Assembly: GCF_900602065.1 (NCBI RefSeq)
Contig: NZ_UWFN01000116.1
Coordinates: 124,001 to 188,000, forward strand
From: Pseudomonas viridiflava
GTDB taxonomy: Bacteria; Pseudomonadota; Gammaproteobacteria; Pseudomonadales; Pseudomonadaceae
Length of the DNA stretch: 64,000 bases
Direction of reading: 5' to 3'
Shown piece by piece: positions 46,696 to 55,554 of this stretch. The notes below the pieces were generated by a model. The model did not search any database, was not told the origin of the DNA, and saw only the letters and a list, made by a program, of their open reading frames with translations. A program made the translations under genes and the position numbers. Position 1 is the first letter of the stretch; each line of letters opens with the position of its first letter.

Positions 46696-47711
46696 GCCAG
46701 GCGCTGAGTGAGTTTCTTGCCTGGCGCAAGCACGGCTATGCCGATACGCGCGCGCTGGGCGAATGCTTACAGGCGTTGATCGACGAAGGGCTGGACCAAC
46801 TGCCCTCACCTGCCAGCGGCCAGATACTTGAGCGATGGCAGGCGTTGGCGTGTGTTGCCGGGCATGATCTGGGGCTGTGCAAACTGTATGAGGGCCACAC
46901 CGACGCGCTGGCCATCATGCAGGAAGTCGGCTTTGGAACTCCGCAGGCGGGAACCAGTTGGGGCATGTGGGCGGCTGAGCCGCCCCAGGCTCGGGTCAAC
47001 CTACAGCGCAAGGGTGATGTGCTGCACGTCAACGGTCGCAAAGCCTGGTGCTCGGGTGCAGCGGTACTCAGCCATGCATTGATGACGGCTTGGGATGAAG
47101 ATGGCCAACAGCAGTTGGTCGCCGTCGACCTCAGGCAGTCCGGCGTCAATATTACTCAGGAAGGTTGGCGCGCCGTGGGGATGGGCGCTACCGGCAGCGT
47201 CGAGGTGGAGTTCAGCCGCGCTGAGGGCATGGCCGTCGGCAAGCCCGGCGATTACCTGGCCAGACCCGGCTTCTGGCAGGGTGGCATCGGTATCGCGGCA
47301 TGCTGGTACGGCGCTTCCCGAGCCTTGGCGCAGCGCCTTTTAACGCAGGCCTGCAAATCTCCCGAGCCTCATGCCATGGCCCATCTGGGTGCTGTGGACG
47401 TCGCGCTCCACAGCGCATGGACGACTCTGCAGCATGCGGCCCGGACCATTAACCAGTCACCGACCGCTGACGCGCAGCTTTTGGCACGTCGCAGCCGGGC
47501 GGTGATAGAACACAGCGCCGAGCAAGTCATTCTGCATGTTGGTCATGCACTCGGTGCAGGTCCTTACTGCAAGGATGCGCATTTTGCCCGACTGATTGCC
47601 GATCTGCCGGTCTTCCTGCGCCAAAGCCATGCCGAGCGCGATCTGGCAGCGCTTGCAGATCTAACCACTACGCAAGCATTACCTGCGCCATCACGGATGT
47701 GGCAACTATGA
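46692..47711 (+). CDS. Acyl-CoA dehydrogenase-like flavoprotein
   Basis: This 339-residue protein has the acyl-CoA dehydrogenase fold. The middle beta-domain is clear: GMWAAEPPQARVNLQRKGDV, LHVNGRKAWCSGAAVLSHAL and GVNITQEGWRAVGMGATGSV. The C-terminal helical bundle (about 195-325) includes the ARRSRAVIEHSAEQVILHVG segment. It is shorter than typical enzymes (about 380) and I could not place the catalytic Glu with confidence, so it may use an unusual substrate or act as an FAD-dependent oxidase or monooxygenase. It overlaps glgX and the PIG-L gene by four bases each, indicating strict coupling. It is likely to modify a precursor used by the following deacetylase, methyltransferase and glycosyltransferase. 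Confidence 0.82.
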   Translation: MSQALSEFLAWRKHGYADTRALGECLQALIDEGLDQLPSPASGQILERWQALACVAGHDLGLCKLYEGHTDALAIMQEVGFGTPQAGTSWGMWAAEPPQARVNLQRKGDVLHVNGRKAWCSGAAVLSHALMTAWDEDGQQQLVAVDLRQSGVNITQEGWRAVGMGATGSVEVEFSRAEGMAVGKPGDYLARPGFWQGGIGIAACWYGASRALAQRLLTQACKSPEPHAMAHLGAVDVALHSAWTTLQHAARTINQSPTADAQLLARRSRAVIEHSAEQVILHVGHALGAGPYCKDAHFARLIADLPVFLRQSHAERDLAALADLTTTQALPAPSRMWQL

Positions 47712-48469
47712 GCAAAGACAACCCTATCGTTGGCAGAGGCACATCTCTACAGGCCTGGAATGGCTCAAAGAAACTGGCCGGCCTGCCATCAATCAGCGCA
47801 GGTGAACTGGTCCCGGTCAATTCCCGGGCGGTGATCATCGCGCCCCATCCGGATGACGAAGTACTCGGTTGCGGGGGCCTGATGCATCAACTGGCACAAC
47901 TCGGGCGACCGCTGAAACTGATTTCCGTGACTGATGGCAGCGCCAGCCATCCCGGCTCGGCAACGTGGCCGGCCGAACGTTTGAGCGTGGTTCGTCCGCA
48001 AGAGAGCGCTGAAGCCTTGCGCCGTCTTGATCTGCCCATGCACAGCCTGAAGTGGATCCGGGGTGGCTTTGCGGATACCACCGTCGCTCAGCAGGAAGAT
48101 CAACTCACGGCCTTCATCACCCGCTATCTGCAGCCTACTGATGTGGTGTTCACGACCTGGGCGAGTGACGGACACGCTGACCATGAAGCGGTGGGCCGTG
48201 CCAGCGCACGGGCCGCTCATTCTGTCGGCGCATGCCTGCATGAGGTGCCCATCTGGGCCTGGCACTGGGCGTCCCCCGAAGATGAGCGCTTGCCTTGGGA
48301 GCGGGCACGCAAAATCCCGCTGCCACCTCAGACCATCGCCCGCAAACGACACGCTGCCCACGCCTTCGCCAGCCAGCTGGAAGGTGACCCGCAGATCGGC
48401 CTGGAGCCGGTTCTGGCGGCTGATGTCCTTGAGCGTTTGATGCAACCCTTTGAGGTGGTTTTCCTGTGA
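47708..48469 (+). CDS. PIG-L family deacetylase
   Basis: This 253-residue zinc-dependent N-deacetylase uses ATG 47708 (ATGA overlap). The zinc motif is AVIIAPHPDDEVLGCGGLMH (AHPDDE type, here APHPDDE) and the third ligand is in WASDGHADHEAVGRA. Relatives remove acetyl groups from GlcNAc-linked molecules (GlcNAc-PI, mycothiol and bacillithiol precursors, LmbE). No signal peptide, so cytoplasmic. The stop overlaps the next GTG start. In other pseudomonads a PIG-L domain is fused to a class I methyltransferase, which supports joint action with the following gene. The N-acetyl sugar substrate here is unknown. Confidence 0.9.
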   Translation: MSKDNPIVGRGTSLQAWNGSKKLAGLPSISAGELVPVNSRAVIIAPHPDDEVLGCGGLMHQLAQLGRPLKLISVTDGSASHPGSATWPAERLSVVRPQESAEALRRLDLPMHSLKWIRGGFADTTVAQQEDQLTAFITRYLQPTDVVFTTWASDGHADHEAVGRASARAAHSVGACLHEVPIWAWHWASPEDERLPWERARKIPLPPQTIARKRHAAHAFASQLEGDPQIGLEPVLAADVLERLMQPFEVVFL

Positions 48470-49065
48470 GTGTCGATGACCGCTATTTCGAACAGCTTTT
48501 TCAGGAAAGTGATGACCCTTGGGCGTTCAAGCATCGCTGGTATGAACGCCGCAAAAGGGCGCTAACCCTGGCCGCCCTGCCCCGCGAGCGTTATGCGTGG
48601 GTATTCGAGCCCGGCTGCGCCAATGGTGAACTCAGCGCAGATCTTGCCACCCGTTGCGACCGGTTACTGGTCTGCGACACCAACCGCTCAGCGGTTGAAC
48701 TGGCACGTCATCGGCTCGCAGCGTTCAACCATGTGCAGGTCATGCAGGCTCGCCTGCCTGAGCAATGGCCGAAAGCACGCTTCGACCTGATCGTGTTCAG
48801 CGAACTGGGTTATTACCTGGATGAAAACGATCTGGATCGCTGGATTGATCATGCGTTGGCTTCCCTGACAGAAGACGGTCAAGTGCTGGCCTGTCATTGG
48901 CGGCCAGCCATCGAAGGTTGCCCGCTCAATGCGGAGAAGGTTCATGCAATGCTTGCAGCCCGTCTGGACATGACCCGGCTTGTCAGCCATCACGAAGCAG
49001 ACTTTCTCCTGGAGGTATGGAGTCGTGATGGAACATCAGTCGCAGAAAAGGAAAAGCTACGATGA
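48466..49065 (+). CDS. SAM-dependent methyltransferase (NodS-like)
   Basis: This is a 199-residue protein starting at GTG 48466 in a GTGA overlap. The start SVDDRYFEQLFQESDDPWAF then HRWYERRKRALTLAAL is typical of NodS-family proteins. The SAM-binding motif is VFEPGCANGELSADLATRCD with acidic residue DTNRSAVELAR, and motif IV is FDLIVFSELGYYLD. NodS N-methylates the deacetylated glucosamine of Nod factor, which makes pairing with the upstream PIG-L deacetylase chemically logical: deacetylate an amino sugar, then N-methylate it. That is inference. It overlaps the glycosyltransferase by four bases. Confidence 0.88.
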   Translation: MSVDDRYFEQLFQESDDPWAFKHRWYERRKRALTLAALPRERYAWVFEPGCANGELSADLATRCDRLLVCDTNRSAVELARHRLAAFNHVQVMQARLPEQWPKARFDLIVFSELGYYLDENDLDRWIDHALASLTEDGQVLACHWRPAIEGCPLNAEKVHAMLAARLDMTRLVSHHEADFLLEVWSRDGTSVAEKEKLR

Positions 49066-49724
49066 TTGGCGTACTCATTCCGGTTCACAACGAAGATCAG
49101 TTGCTAGGGCAATGCCTGCAAACCGTATTAAAGGCGGGAGAGCATCCTGCGCTGGCAGCCGAGCAGGTTGTTGTCCTGGTAGTGCTGGACAGTTGCACGG
49201 ACGAATCCTCCGCGATTGCGCGGCAATACAACGTCCAGACCGTTGAAGTCAGCGTCCGCAACGTCGGTCAGGCGCGCGCTGCCGGAGCCGCGTTATTACT
49301 GGAACAAGGTGCCCGCTGGATTGCCTGTACCGATGGCGACAGCACCGTCGCCGAAGACTGGCTGGTGGAGCAATTGGCGCTGGACGCCGACGCCGTGTGC
49401 GGCACCGTGACGCCGGGCATCTGGCAGGACAACATTCCGCTTGAGGCGCAGATTCGCTATCAGCAGGGCTATCAACATCGTGACGGCCATCGCCACGTGC
49501 ACGGCGCCAATCTGGGCATCAGCGCAGCCGCATATCGACTGGCAGGCGGATTCCCACCGCTGGCCTGTCATGAGGACGTGCATTTGATTCGTCAACTGGA
49601 ACTGAGCGGTGCCCGCATCGCCTGGAGTTGCCGCCCCAGAGTCACCACCAGCACGCGACTTGAAGCACGTGCCACTGGCGGTTTCGCGGACTATCTGCGG
49701 GCACTGGTGGCGGAGCCGGGCTAA
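49062..49724 (+). CDS. Family 2 glycosyltransferase
   Basis: This 220-residue GT-A fold enzyme starts at ATG 49062 (ATGA overlap). It begins MIGVLIPVHNEDQLLGQCLQ, has a DxD-type site in IACTDGDSTVAEDWLVEQLA and the catalytic-base region in FPPLACHEDVHLIRQLELSG. No membrane helices, so it acts at the cytoplasmic side. It is the last gene of the coupled series glgX-ACAD-PIG-L-MT-GT2. The likely product is a glycosylated small molecule or lipid; which sugar is added is unknown. Confidence 0.88.
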   Translation: MIGVLIPVHNEDQLLGQCLQTVLKAGEHPALAAEQVVVLVVLDSCTDESSAIARQYNVQTVEVSVRNVGQARAAGAALLLEQGARWIACTDGDSTVAEDWLVEQLALDADAVCGTVTPGIWQDNIPLEAQIRYQQGYQHRDGHRHVHGANLGISAAAYRLAGGFPPLACHEDVHLIRQLELSGARIAWSCRPRVTTSTRLEARATGGFADYLRALVAEPG

Positions 49725-49765
49725 CGCTCACGGGCCAGGACTGATCAGCGCTTGGCGAAACGCGA

Positions 49766-50809
49766 TCAGGGTTCTTGATGGGCAGTCTGCAAACCACTGT
49801 TGCGCAATTCAGGCATGCCCAACGCTTCTTCGAAGAAGCGCACGGCCTCTGCACTGAGGTTGCGATGGATATCTTCCCGGTCGACCCCTTCACGGTCATT
49901 GCATATCACCGGCGCTGTCGCGCGTAGCTCATCGCTGCACGGCGCCATGAACACGAAGTGCCCTGCCCCGGCCAATAGCTTGTACTCCGGCGTCTGCGGT
50001 AATTTACGCGCCAACGCCTCTGCATTTTGATCCACCGCGAGCAGCTCATCCCCGTCACCGCTATACAGCAACACCGGGACATGCACGTCTGCCAGCGTAT
50101 GGCGGCCGAACATCAATGTCAGCGGTGCCATCAACATTAGCGCGCCCACTCGCGGATCGGCCTGGGGATGCAGATCGTCGCGATCCAGCAGCAACTCGCC
50201 TCCGGTCTTGCAGGCATCCCGATCGTCCGGGCGTTCAGTGCAGTAGTTTTTCAGACGCTGGAGGTCAGGCTGCGCGCCAGCGAGAATCAGGGCGGTTTCG
50301 CCTCCTGCCGAGTAGCCAATGACGCCGACCTGATCGGCACTGATGTAAGGCGCCAGTGCCGGATCAAGCAGCGCATTGGTAATCGCTTCGGAGATTTGCA
50401 GGGGGCGCCCGTACAAATTGCTGACGCTGCCCAGCCTGCTGTGGTCGTTGGTGTTGTCGCCGGGATGGATGACTGCCACGACGACGAACCCTTGCCTTGC
50501 CAATGAAGTGGCCAGGTCATGCAGTGCCAAGGGGGTTCCGGTATTGCCATGGGACAGCAGCACGAGCGGAAAACGGCCCAATGCTATGGGTGCTTCGAGC
50601 CCTGCCTCTACGGTGTAACCTTGAATGCTGCTCGACTGCTCAACGGCTGTGGAGGGATAGAACGCGATTGCCTGCATCGGCTGGGAGTCGAGCGGATCAG
50701 GGAAGCTGAGGCGGTGGTAGCCGACACTCCAGGTGTCGTCGGCCTGAGCCTGCACTGAAATCAGGCTTTGGGTCAGGCACACCAGCAATAGTGCACAAAG
50801 ACGTACCAT
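49766..50809 (-). CDS. Secreted alpha/beta hydrolase
   Basis: This 347-residue protein starts at ATG 50809 (MVRLCALLLVCLTQSLISVQ, signal peptide with a predicted cut after AQA). The catalytic Ser is in the nucleophile elbow VIGYSAGGETALILAG, the Asp is probably in LYSGDGDELL, and the His in LLAGAGHFVFMAPC. Overall it resembles dienelactone-hydrolase or PAF-acetylhydrolase-like esterases. It is exported to the periplasm. It is convergent with the glycosyltransferase gene. Starts farther upstream add polar residues before the signal. The substrate is unknown. Confidence 0.82.
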   Translation of the reverse strand: MVRLCALLLVCLTQSLISVQAQADDTWSVGYHRLSFPDPLDSQPMQAIAFYPSTAVEQSSSIQGYTVEAGLEAPIALGRFPLVLLSHGNTGTPLALHDLATSLARQGFVVVAVIHPGDNTNDHSRLGSVSNLYGRPLQISEAITNALLDPALAPYISADQVGVIGYSAGGETALILAGAQPDLQRLKNYCTERPDDRDACKTGGELLLDRDDLHPQADPRVGALMLMAPLTLMFGRHTLADVHVPVLLYSGDGDELLAVDQNAEALARKLPQTPEYKLLAGAGHFVFMAPCSDELRATAPVICNDREGVDREDIHRNLSAEAVRFFEEALGMPELRNSGLQTAHQEP

Positions 50810-51094
50810 CGGGCGATCCAACCTATGCAGGTCCGAAAGGAAACCATCCAGCGGCGTGACCCGGTCTGGAGCGAGCGTCATGCTCTGTCGCCAGCACTGG
50901 TAACAACTGCTTACAGGTATCAGAGTCGCGACTTTGAAATTAGTGCACAAGTTGGGCCAAAAATTGGCGGGAAATTTATGGCTTGGCGCACCAGCGGTGA
51001 TTGGTCTTGCCTATGTGGACATGATAGTCGTGCTTTGTGTTACAGCTGACCTATGTACATATCCGTTTCCGCGGTAACGGCTGCTTTATTGTTC
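50810..51094. other. Upstream region of the hydrolase gene
   Basis: About 285 bases. The promoter of the leftward hydrolase should lie here; no further gene or repeat is supported. Confidence 0.3.
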
Positions 51095-51600
51095 CGCCCT
51101 TACGGCGGGTCACTTTCGAAAAGCGCGAAAGTAACCAAAGCGCTCTTGCCCCACCACTCGGTCCCTCGCCTAGGCTCGGAATTCCCGCCCGAAGATCTAA
51201 AACCGTGGGCCGCCGCAACGGGCCATCCATGGCCCAATGCGGCTAACCCGGCGTCCTGCCGGGTTACCCACGGTTTCAGATCTGCGTTCGGCCAGCGTGG
51301 TTTAACGGGGCGCCTGAGATCAAAATCAAAAGCGCGGCGGCCTGGCAGCCGACCTGATTGTTCGAACTTGCCGGGCTTCTGTAGGAGCTGCCGAAGGCTG
51401 CGAAGCAGTTCATCAGACGACGAAAAGCGTTGGCCGTGATGACGTCTCGCGAACAAGTTCGCTCCTACCGGTCCGCGGTGCAACCGCTGCTTTTGATTTT
51501 GATCTTGGGCGCCCCGCTAAACCACGCCGGCCGGAATTCGATACTGCTGCGTTTGCTTACTTTTGGCTGGACCGGCTTCCGGAATCAAAAGTGACGCGCT
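51095..51600. repeat. Composite inverted repeat of about 500 bp with internal REP pair
   Basis: An inner pair of about 43-base arms, 51291-51333 and 51489-51532, is inverted with about four mismatches (left part GTTTAACGGGGCGCCTGAGA, right part GGGCGCCCCGCTAAACC on the other side). Outside them, GTCACTTTCGAAAAGCGCGA near 51109 is mirrored loosely by CCGGAATCAAAAGTGAC near 51579. Between the inner arms is a REP-like pair, TGTAGGAGCTGCCGAAGGCT at 51381 and CGCGAACAAGTTCGCTCCTA at 51447. The block begins with a GTAACCAAAGCGCTCTTGCC text that recurs in many Pseudomonas intergenic regions, so it looks like a dispersed noncoding element. No transposase is present. Confidence 0.7.
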
Positions 51601-51656
51601 GTAAAAGCGCCAATAGCAGCCATCACTCCAATAACGGATATGCACGCAAAAACCGC

Positions 51657-52510
51657 TCACCCACCCACCGGCAACCTCTTCAGCACTTCAACCACCTCAT
51701 TAGCTGCATTGGACAGCAACGACCCCGGCCGGGCGACAACACTGATACTGCGCTCAACCGCAACCGGCAACCGCACGCACTCGTACAAAGCGCTCGGTTC
51801 CGGTAACAAACGACTGGGCAAAATAGTCATGCACTGCCCCTTGCCAACCAGATCAAGCAACGTCGCAACGCAACTGAGCTCACCACGGTGACTCAGACGA
51901 ACCTGAGCAGCCGCCAACTGACCGTGCAAACGCTCCACACCGGCATGACGCCAGGAAACATAACGGACGCTCTCGCACAGCTCATGAAACGGACGCGGCG
52001 TCAGCGAACGGCTTCGCGCAGCCACCAACACATAAGCATCTGCCCATCGCACGTGTTCAACATGATGCTCATCCAGCACAGCACTCGGCAAAATAAGGAT
52101 ATCCGCCGCCTCCCTGCGCAGCAGGTCCAGGCCTGGATGCTGTTCGCTGCCATGCACAACGTTCATATGCACACCGGGATGCAAACGGGTCATGGTCTCG
52201 ATACACCCGGCCAGCGACGTCTCGTCTATATGATTGCAATAACGAATCGTGACGCTGCCGCTGAGCTCATTTTTTTTAGTTGCTCCAGGGTCGCCAGCAG
52301 ACTGTCCAGCGTCCGGCTGATGACCTGACCTTCAGGGGTCAACGTGCAACCGGCACGGCTGCGGATGAACAGGCGCTTATTGAAATAGTCTTCGACTTCT
52401 TTGATGGCATAACTGATGTTCGACTGGCTGCACCCCAGAATCGCCGCAGCTTCCGAAAAGGAACCGTGGACAGCAACGGTCTGGACGACTTTGAAGAAAT
52501 GGGTATTCAT
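51657..52510 (-). pseudogene. LysR family regulator interrupted by a frame change at A8
   Basis: The N-terminal part from ATG 52510 (MNTHFFKVVQTVAVHGSFSE, LGCSQSNISYAIKEVEDYF) is a normal LysR helix-turn-helix and linker, read to about 52270. There the minus strand has CT followed by eight A and TGAG; the starting frame then stops within 15 codons. Shifting back by one base gives NELSGSVTIRYCNHID and a normal effector domain through DILILPSAVLDEHHVEHVRW to the stop at 51657. With the shift the protein would be about 284 residues, close to family size. The slip site A-AAA-AAA is also a classical -1 slippery heptamer, so slippage could restore function. It may be a pseudogene, a phase-variable or slipping gene, or a sequence error. 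Confidence 0.75.
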
Positions 52511-52696
52511 TATTTCCTGCACTCTAGCGTAAGCGTTGAAGGCTCTGGACTGCACGTTGGAGGGAGATAGTGGCGCGCCGCAAGCCTGATGTGCCAGCTT
52601 GTTGCGAAAAACGGTGGGAGGTCTGGCGTGTATCACGAAGGTCAGCAGGCAGTCATCTGGCCGACCACGTCAGCCAGATGTTTAACGCAGTCAGCG

Positions 52697-53302
52697 TCAG
52701 TCGTTTTCAGTCCAGTCGAAATCCATCTGCAACGCAGTACGCTCCGCCAGCTCGCGACTGTGCAGACGCTCCACCAGATGCAGGCTCATGTCGATGCCAG
52801 CGGAAATACCGGCCGACGTCACGAACGCGCCCTCATCGACCCAACGCAGCGTGCTGAGGACGTCCACCGAAGGAAACATCTCCTTCAAGTCGTCAATGTC
52901 CTCCCAGTGAGTGGTCACCTGCTTACCGGCCAGCTTGCCGGTCTTGACCAATAGAAAGGCACCCGTGCAGACTGCCGCCACGACGCGCTCAGGCGCGCAT
53001 TGGCCGGTGATCCAGCGAATCACGTCAGCCTTTTCCAGTTCGGCATTGACCACGCCTCCCGGAACAATCAGGCAGTCGATCACGGGGTGGTCATTGATCG
53101 AGTGGTCCGGGTCGACTTTAAGTCCGGCACGGGCCCGAATCGGGTCGGTTGTGCGACCAATGGTAAATACGTTGAACAACGCCCGGTCATCGCGGCTTTT
53201 GCGCAAATGCATGCGGGTCGCGGTGGTGAAGACTTCGTACGGACCTGCGAAGTCAAGAACTTCAACGTCGTCATAGACGTAGATACCGATGTTGATAGAC
53301 AC
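52697..53302 (-). CDS. DJ-1/PfpI family protein
   Basis: This is a 201-residue single-domain protein beginning MSINIGIYVYDDVEVLDFAG. The nucleophile elbow with the reactive Cys is VVAAVCTGAFLLVKTGKLAG, and the conserved Glu is in DFAGPYEVF. It resembles isonitrile hydratase (InhA) of P. putida and other cytosolic DJ-1 enzymes, and the DJ-1 half of the GlxA/FtrA regulators. The role could be a glyoxalase/deglycase, isonitrile hydratase or other hydratase; the residues seen do not decide. It is divergent from the AraC/DJ-1 regulator at 53437 with 134 bases between, and probably is regulated by it. Confidence 0.85.
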   Translation of the reverse strand: MSINIGIYVYDDVEVLDFAGPYEVFTTATRMHLRKSRDDRALFNVFTIGRTTDPIRARAGLKVDPDHSINDHPVIDCLIVPGGVVNAELEKADVIRWITGQCAPERVVAAVCTGAFLLVKTGKLAGKQVTTHWEDIDDLKEMFPSVDVLSTLRWVDEGAFVTSAGISAGIDMSLHLVERLHSRELAERTALQMDFDWTEND

Positions 53303-53436
53303 GAACGTACTCCCTGGATCGCACCGGCGACCGCTGGCAAATGTTGAGGCAACCGCCTGATTTCAGGGCTTCAGGTTAACCAGTACATTTGCACCGCACT
53401 ACTGGCGGAAATGCCAATATCCGGTAACATCGTGCC

Positions 53437-54390
53437 ATGAAAAATCATCTCGTCGTCGCCCTCATCTACAACCAGCTGTGCACCTTTGAATTTGGCTGCA
53501 CGGTAGAAGTGTTCGCCCTGAAGAGGCCTGAGCTGGGAGTCACCTGGTACGAGTTCGCCACGTACCCGGTGGATGAAGGCGAGATTACCGCCGCAGGCGG
53601 CATTACCATCGTGCCTACTCCGGGCGAAGTGCTGCTGGAGAATGCCGACACGATCATTGTGCCCGGCTGGCGCGGCGTCGAATCGGAGGTCCCAGCCAGG
53701 CTGATTACCCAGTTGCAGGCCGCTCATGCCCGAGGTGCACGCATCTGTTCGATCTGTACCGGTGCATTTGTACTGGCCGCGGCAGGTTTGCTGGAAGGTA
53801 AACGCGTCACCACCCACTGGCGCTATACCGACCTGCTGGCCAGCATGTACCCAGAGCTGACGATTCAGCCCAATGAGCTGTATGTCGATCAGGGGCAGAT
53901 CGTCACCGCAGCGGGTTCTGCTGCTGGCCTGGACATGATGCTGCATCTGGTACGCAACGATCATGGTGCCAAGGTCGCGAACATGGTTGCACAGCGAATG
54001 GTGATCCCGCCCCATCGCGAAGGTGGTCAGTCGCAATACGCTTCACGCCAGTTGGTGTCGTCCAGCGAAGGGCCAATTTCCAAGCTGATGGACTGGATTC
54101 GAAGTGACCTTAAACGCCCGCACAGTATCAAGGAGATGGCCGACCACGCGGCCGTCAGCACCCGCACGCTGCATCGCAGTTTCATGGAAAGTACCGGCCT
54201 GACCCCCAATGACTGGCTGCTGGGCGAACGTATCGCTTACGCCAAGGAACTGCTGGAGTCTTCCAACATGCGCCTGACCGAAGTCGTGGACGTCGCGGGG
54301 TTCGGTTCCGAGGAGTCATTCCGCCGCCACTTCCGCAACATGGTGGGTATCAGCCCCAGCAGCTATCGCAAGCAATTCACCCGGGCTTGA
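53437..54390 (+). CDS. GlxA/FtrA-type transcriptional regulator (DJ-1 domain + AraC HTH)
   Basis: This 317-residue protein has an N-terminal DJ-1/PfpI-like sensor (about 1-180) with ICSICTGAFVLAAAGLLEGK and TTHWRYTDLLASMYPE, and a C-terminal AraC DNA-binding domain (about 215-315: SIKEMADHAAVSTRTLHRSF and VAGFGSEESFRRHFRNMVGI). Such regulators activate genes for small-molecule catabolism. The sensor domain shares the CTGAF-LEGK-VTTHW series with the divergent DJ-1 protein, as in a paralogue pair. It converges with the beta-lactamase-like gene, the two stops abutting at 54390/54391. Confidence 0.92.
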   Translation: MKNHLVVALIYNQLCTFEFGCTVEVFALKRPELGVTWYEFATYPVDEGEITAAGGITIVPTPGEVLLENADTIIVPGWRGVESEVPARLITQLQAAHARGARICSICTGAFVLAAAGLLEGKRVTTHWRYTDLLASMYPELTIQPNELYVDQGQIVTAAGSAAGLDMMLHLVRNDHGAKVANMVAQRMVIPPHREGGQSQYASRQLVSSSEGPISKLMDWIRSDLKRPHSIKEMADHAAVSTRTLHRSFMESTGLTPNDWLLGERIAYAKELLESSNMRLTEVVDVAGFGSEESFRRHFRNMVGISPSSYRKQFTRA

Positions 54391-55554
54391 TCAGTCGCGG
54401 CGATAAATCGCCGCGACCAGCGCATCCGGAAACTCGCCCCAGGCACCGGCGACGGCGGTGTTGGTCATCGCTATCAAGCTCACCCCAGCCTGCGGGTCGA
54501 CCCAATAATGACAACCATACACGCCACACCACGACCAGGTTCCAACCCCCTGTAGTTGCCCGGCCTGAGCCGGATCAGTCAATAACAAAGGACCGAGGCC
54601 GAATTTCCAGCCGGGTCCCCTGCCCTCGATGAGCACATCGCCAATCGCATTACTGAGCAATCCCGACGTGCTCGCATGGCTCAATAACGGCGCGCCCCCT
54701 TGTCGCAAGCACTCCAGCAACCGCAAATAATCATCGGCACTGCCGACCATGCCTGCACCGCCAGACGGCCACGCTTGCGGGTTTGTATGACGGCAGGCCG
54801 AAACTCTGGCCCTGCCGTTTTCCAGAAGCAGTTCATCAGTGCGCCCCATACGTGTGGGCAGATCCGCATGATCCTTGTAGGCACTGGCGAGGGCTTGCGG
54901 ACCTGCGACGTGGAAACCGCTGGCGCTCATACCCAGCGGCCGGGTTACCCAATGGGCAATTGCCTCGGGCAACGTCATGCCGGTGACACGTTCGATGACC
55001 ACCCCCAGTACATCGGTGGCGACTGAGTAACACCATGCACTGCCTGGCTCGAACAGCAAAGGAACGCTGGCCAGTCGCTTGAGGTTTTCAGCCTGGTCAA
55101 AGGCCACGATGTCCAGTCCGTCACTGACTCCGGCCTGCTCGTAGGCGTTGCCGCGAGGCAAGCCGAAGCCGTACGCCAGCCCTGAGGTGTGGGACAACAA
55201 ATGGCGCAATGTGATGATCGGGGCCACGCCATTGACCAGCCTTGGCACAAAATCCGGCAGCCAGCGTGTTACCGCATCATTCAGGCGCAGCATGCCGTGC
55301 TCTTGCAGGCGCAGAACACAAACTGACGTGATCAGTTTGGTCAACGACGCAAGCCTGAAACGGTGCTCACGGGTGACGGCAATCTCTGCCTCGCGATCTG
55401 CCCAGCCCCGGGCAGATGCATAACGGACCACCCCATCCTGCGCCAGCAACAACACGCCTCCGACAATCCGCCCCCGCTCGACAGCGCCCTGCCAGACTGT
55501 ATCGAGGCGTTTGATCGTTGCCTCATCGATGATCAAACGCTGATCAATGGCCAT
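54391..55554 (-). CDS. Serine beta-lactamase-like hydrolase (class C/EstB type)
   Basis: This 387-residue protein from ATG 55554 has no signal peptide, so it is probably cytoplasmic. The catalytic Ser-x-x-Lys is in FRLASLTKLITSVCVLRLQE, the Tyr motif in WCYSVATDVLGVVIE (YSV), and the third element may be WSWCGVYGCHYW. This order is that of the beta-lactamase family, which includes class C enzymes, esterases of EstB type and D-aminopeptidases. The absence of a signal argues for an esterase, transacylase or peptidase rather than antibiotic resistance. The start overlaps the preceding gene end by 11 bases. It may be the last gene of the operon coming from the right or only a follower. Confidence 0.85.
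   Translation of the reverse strand: MAIDQRLIIDEATIKRLDTVWQGAVERGRIVGGVLLLAQDGVVRYASARGWADREAEIAVTREHRFRLASLTKLITSVCVLRLQEHGMLRLNDAVTRWLPDFVPRLVNGVAPIITLRHLLSHTSGLAYGFGLPRGNAYEQAGVSDGLDIVAFDQAENLKRLASVPLLFEPGSAWCYSVATDVLGVVIERVTGMTLPEAIAHWVTRPLGMSASGFHVAGPQALASAYKDHADLPTRMGRTDELLLENGRARVSACRHTNPQAWPSGGAGMVGSADDYLRLLECLRQGGAPLLSHASTSGLLSNAIGDVLIEGRGPGWKFGLGPLLLTDPAQAGQLQGVGTWSWCGVYGCHYWVDPQAGVSLIAMTNTAVAGAWGEFPDALVAAIYRRD

Noticed and set aside
54391..55554. Antibiotic-resistance beta-lactamase
   Set aside because: The Ser-x-x-Lys fold is present but there is no signal peptide, and the family is dominated by esterases and peptidases.
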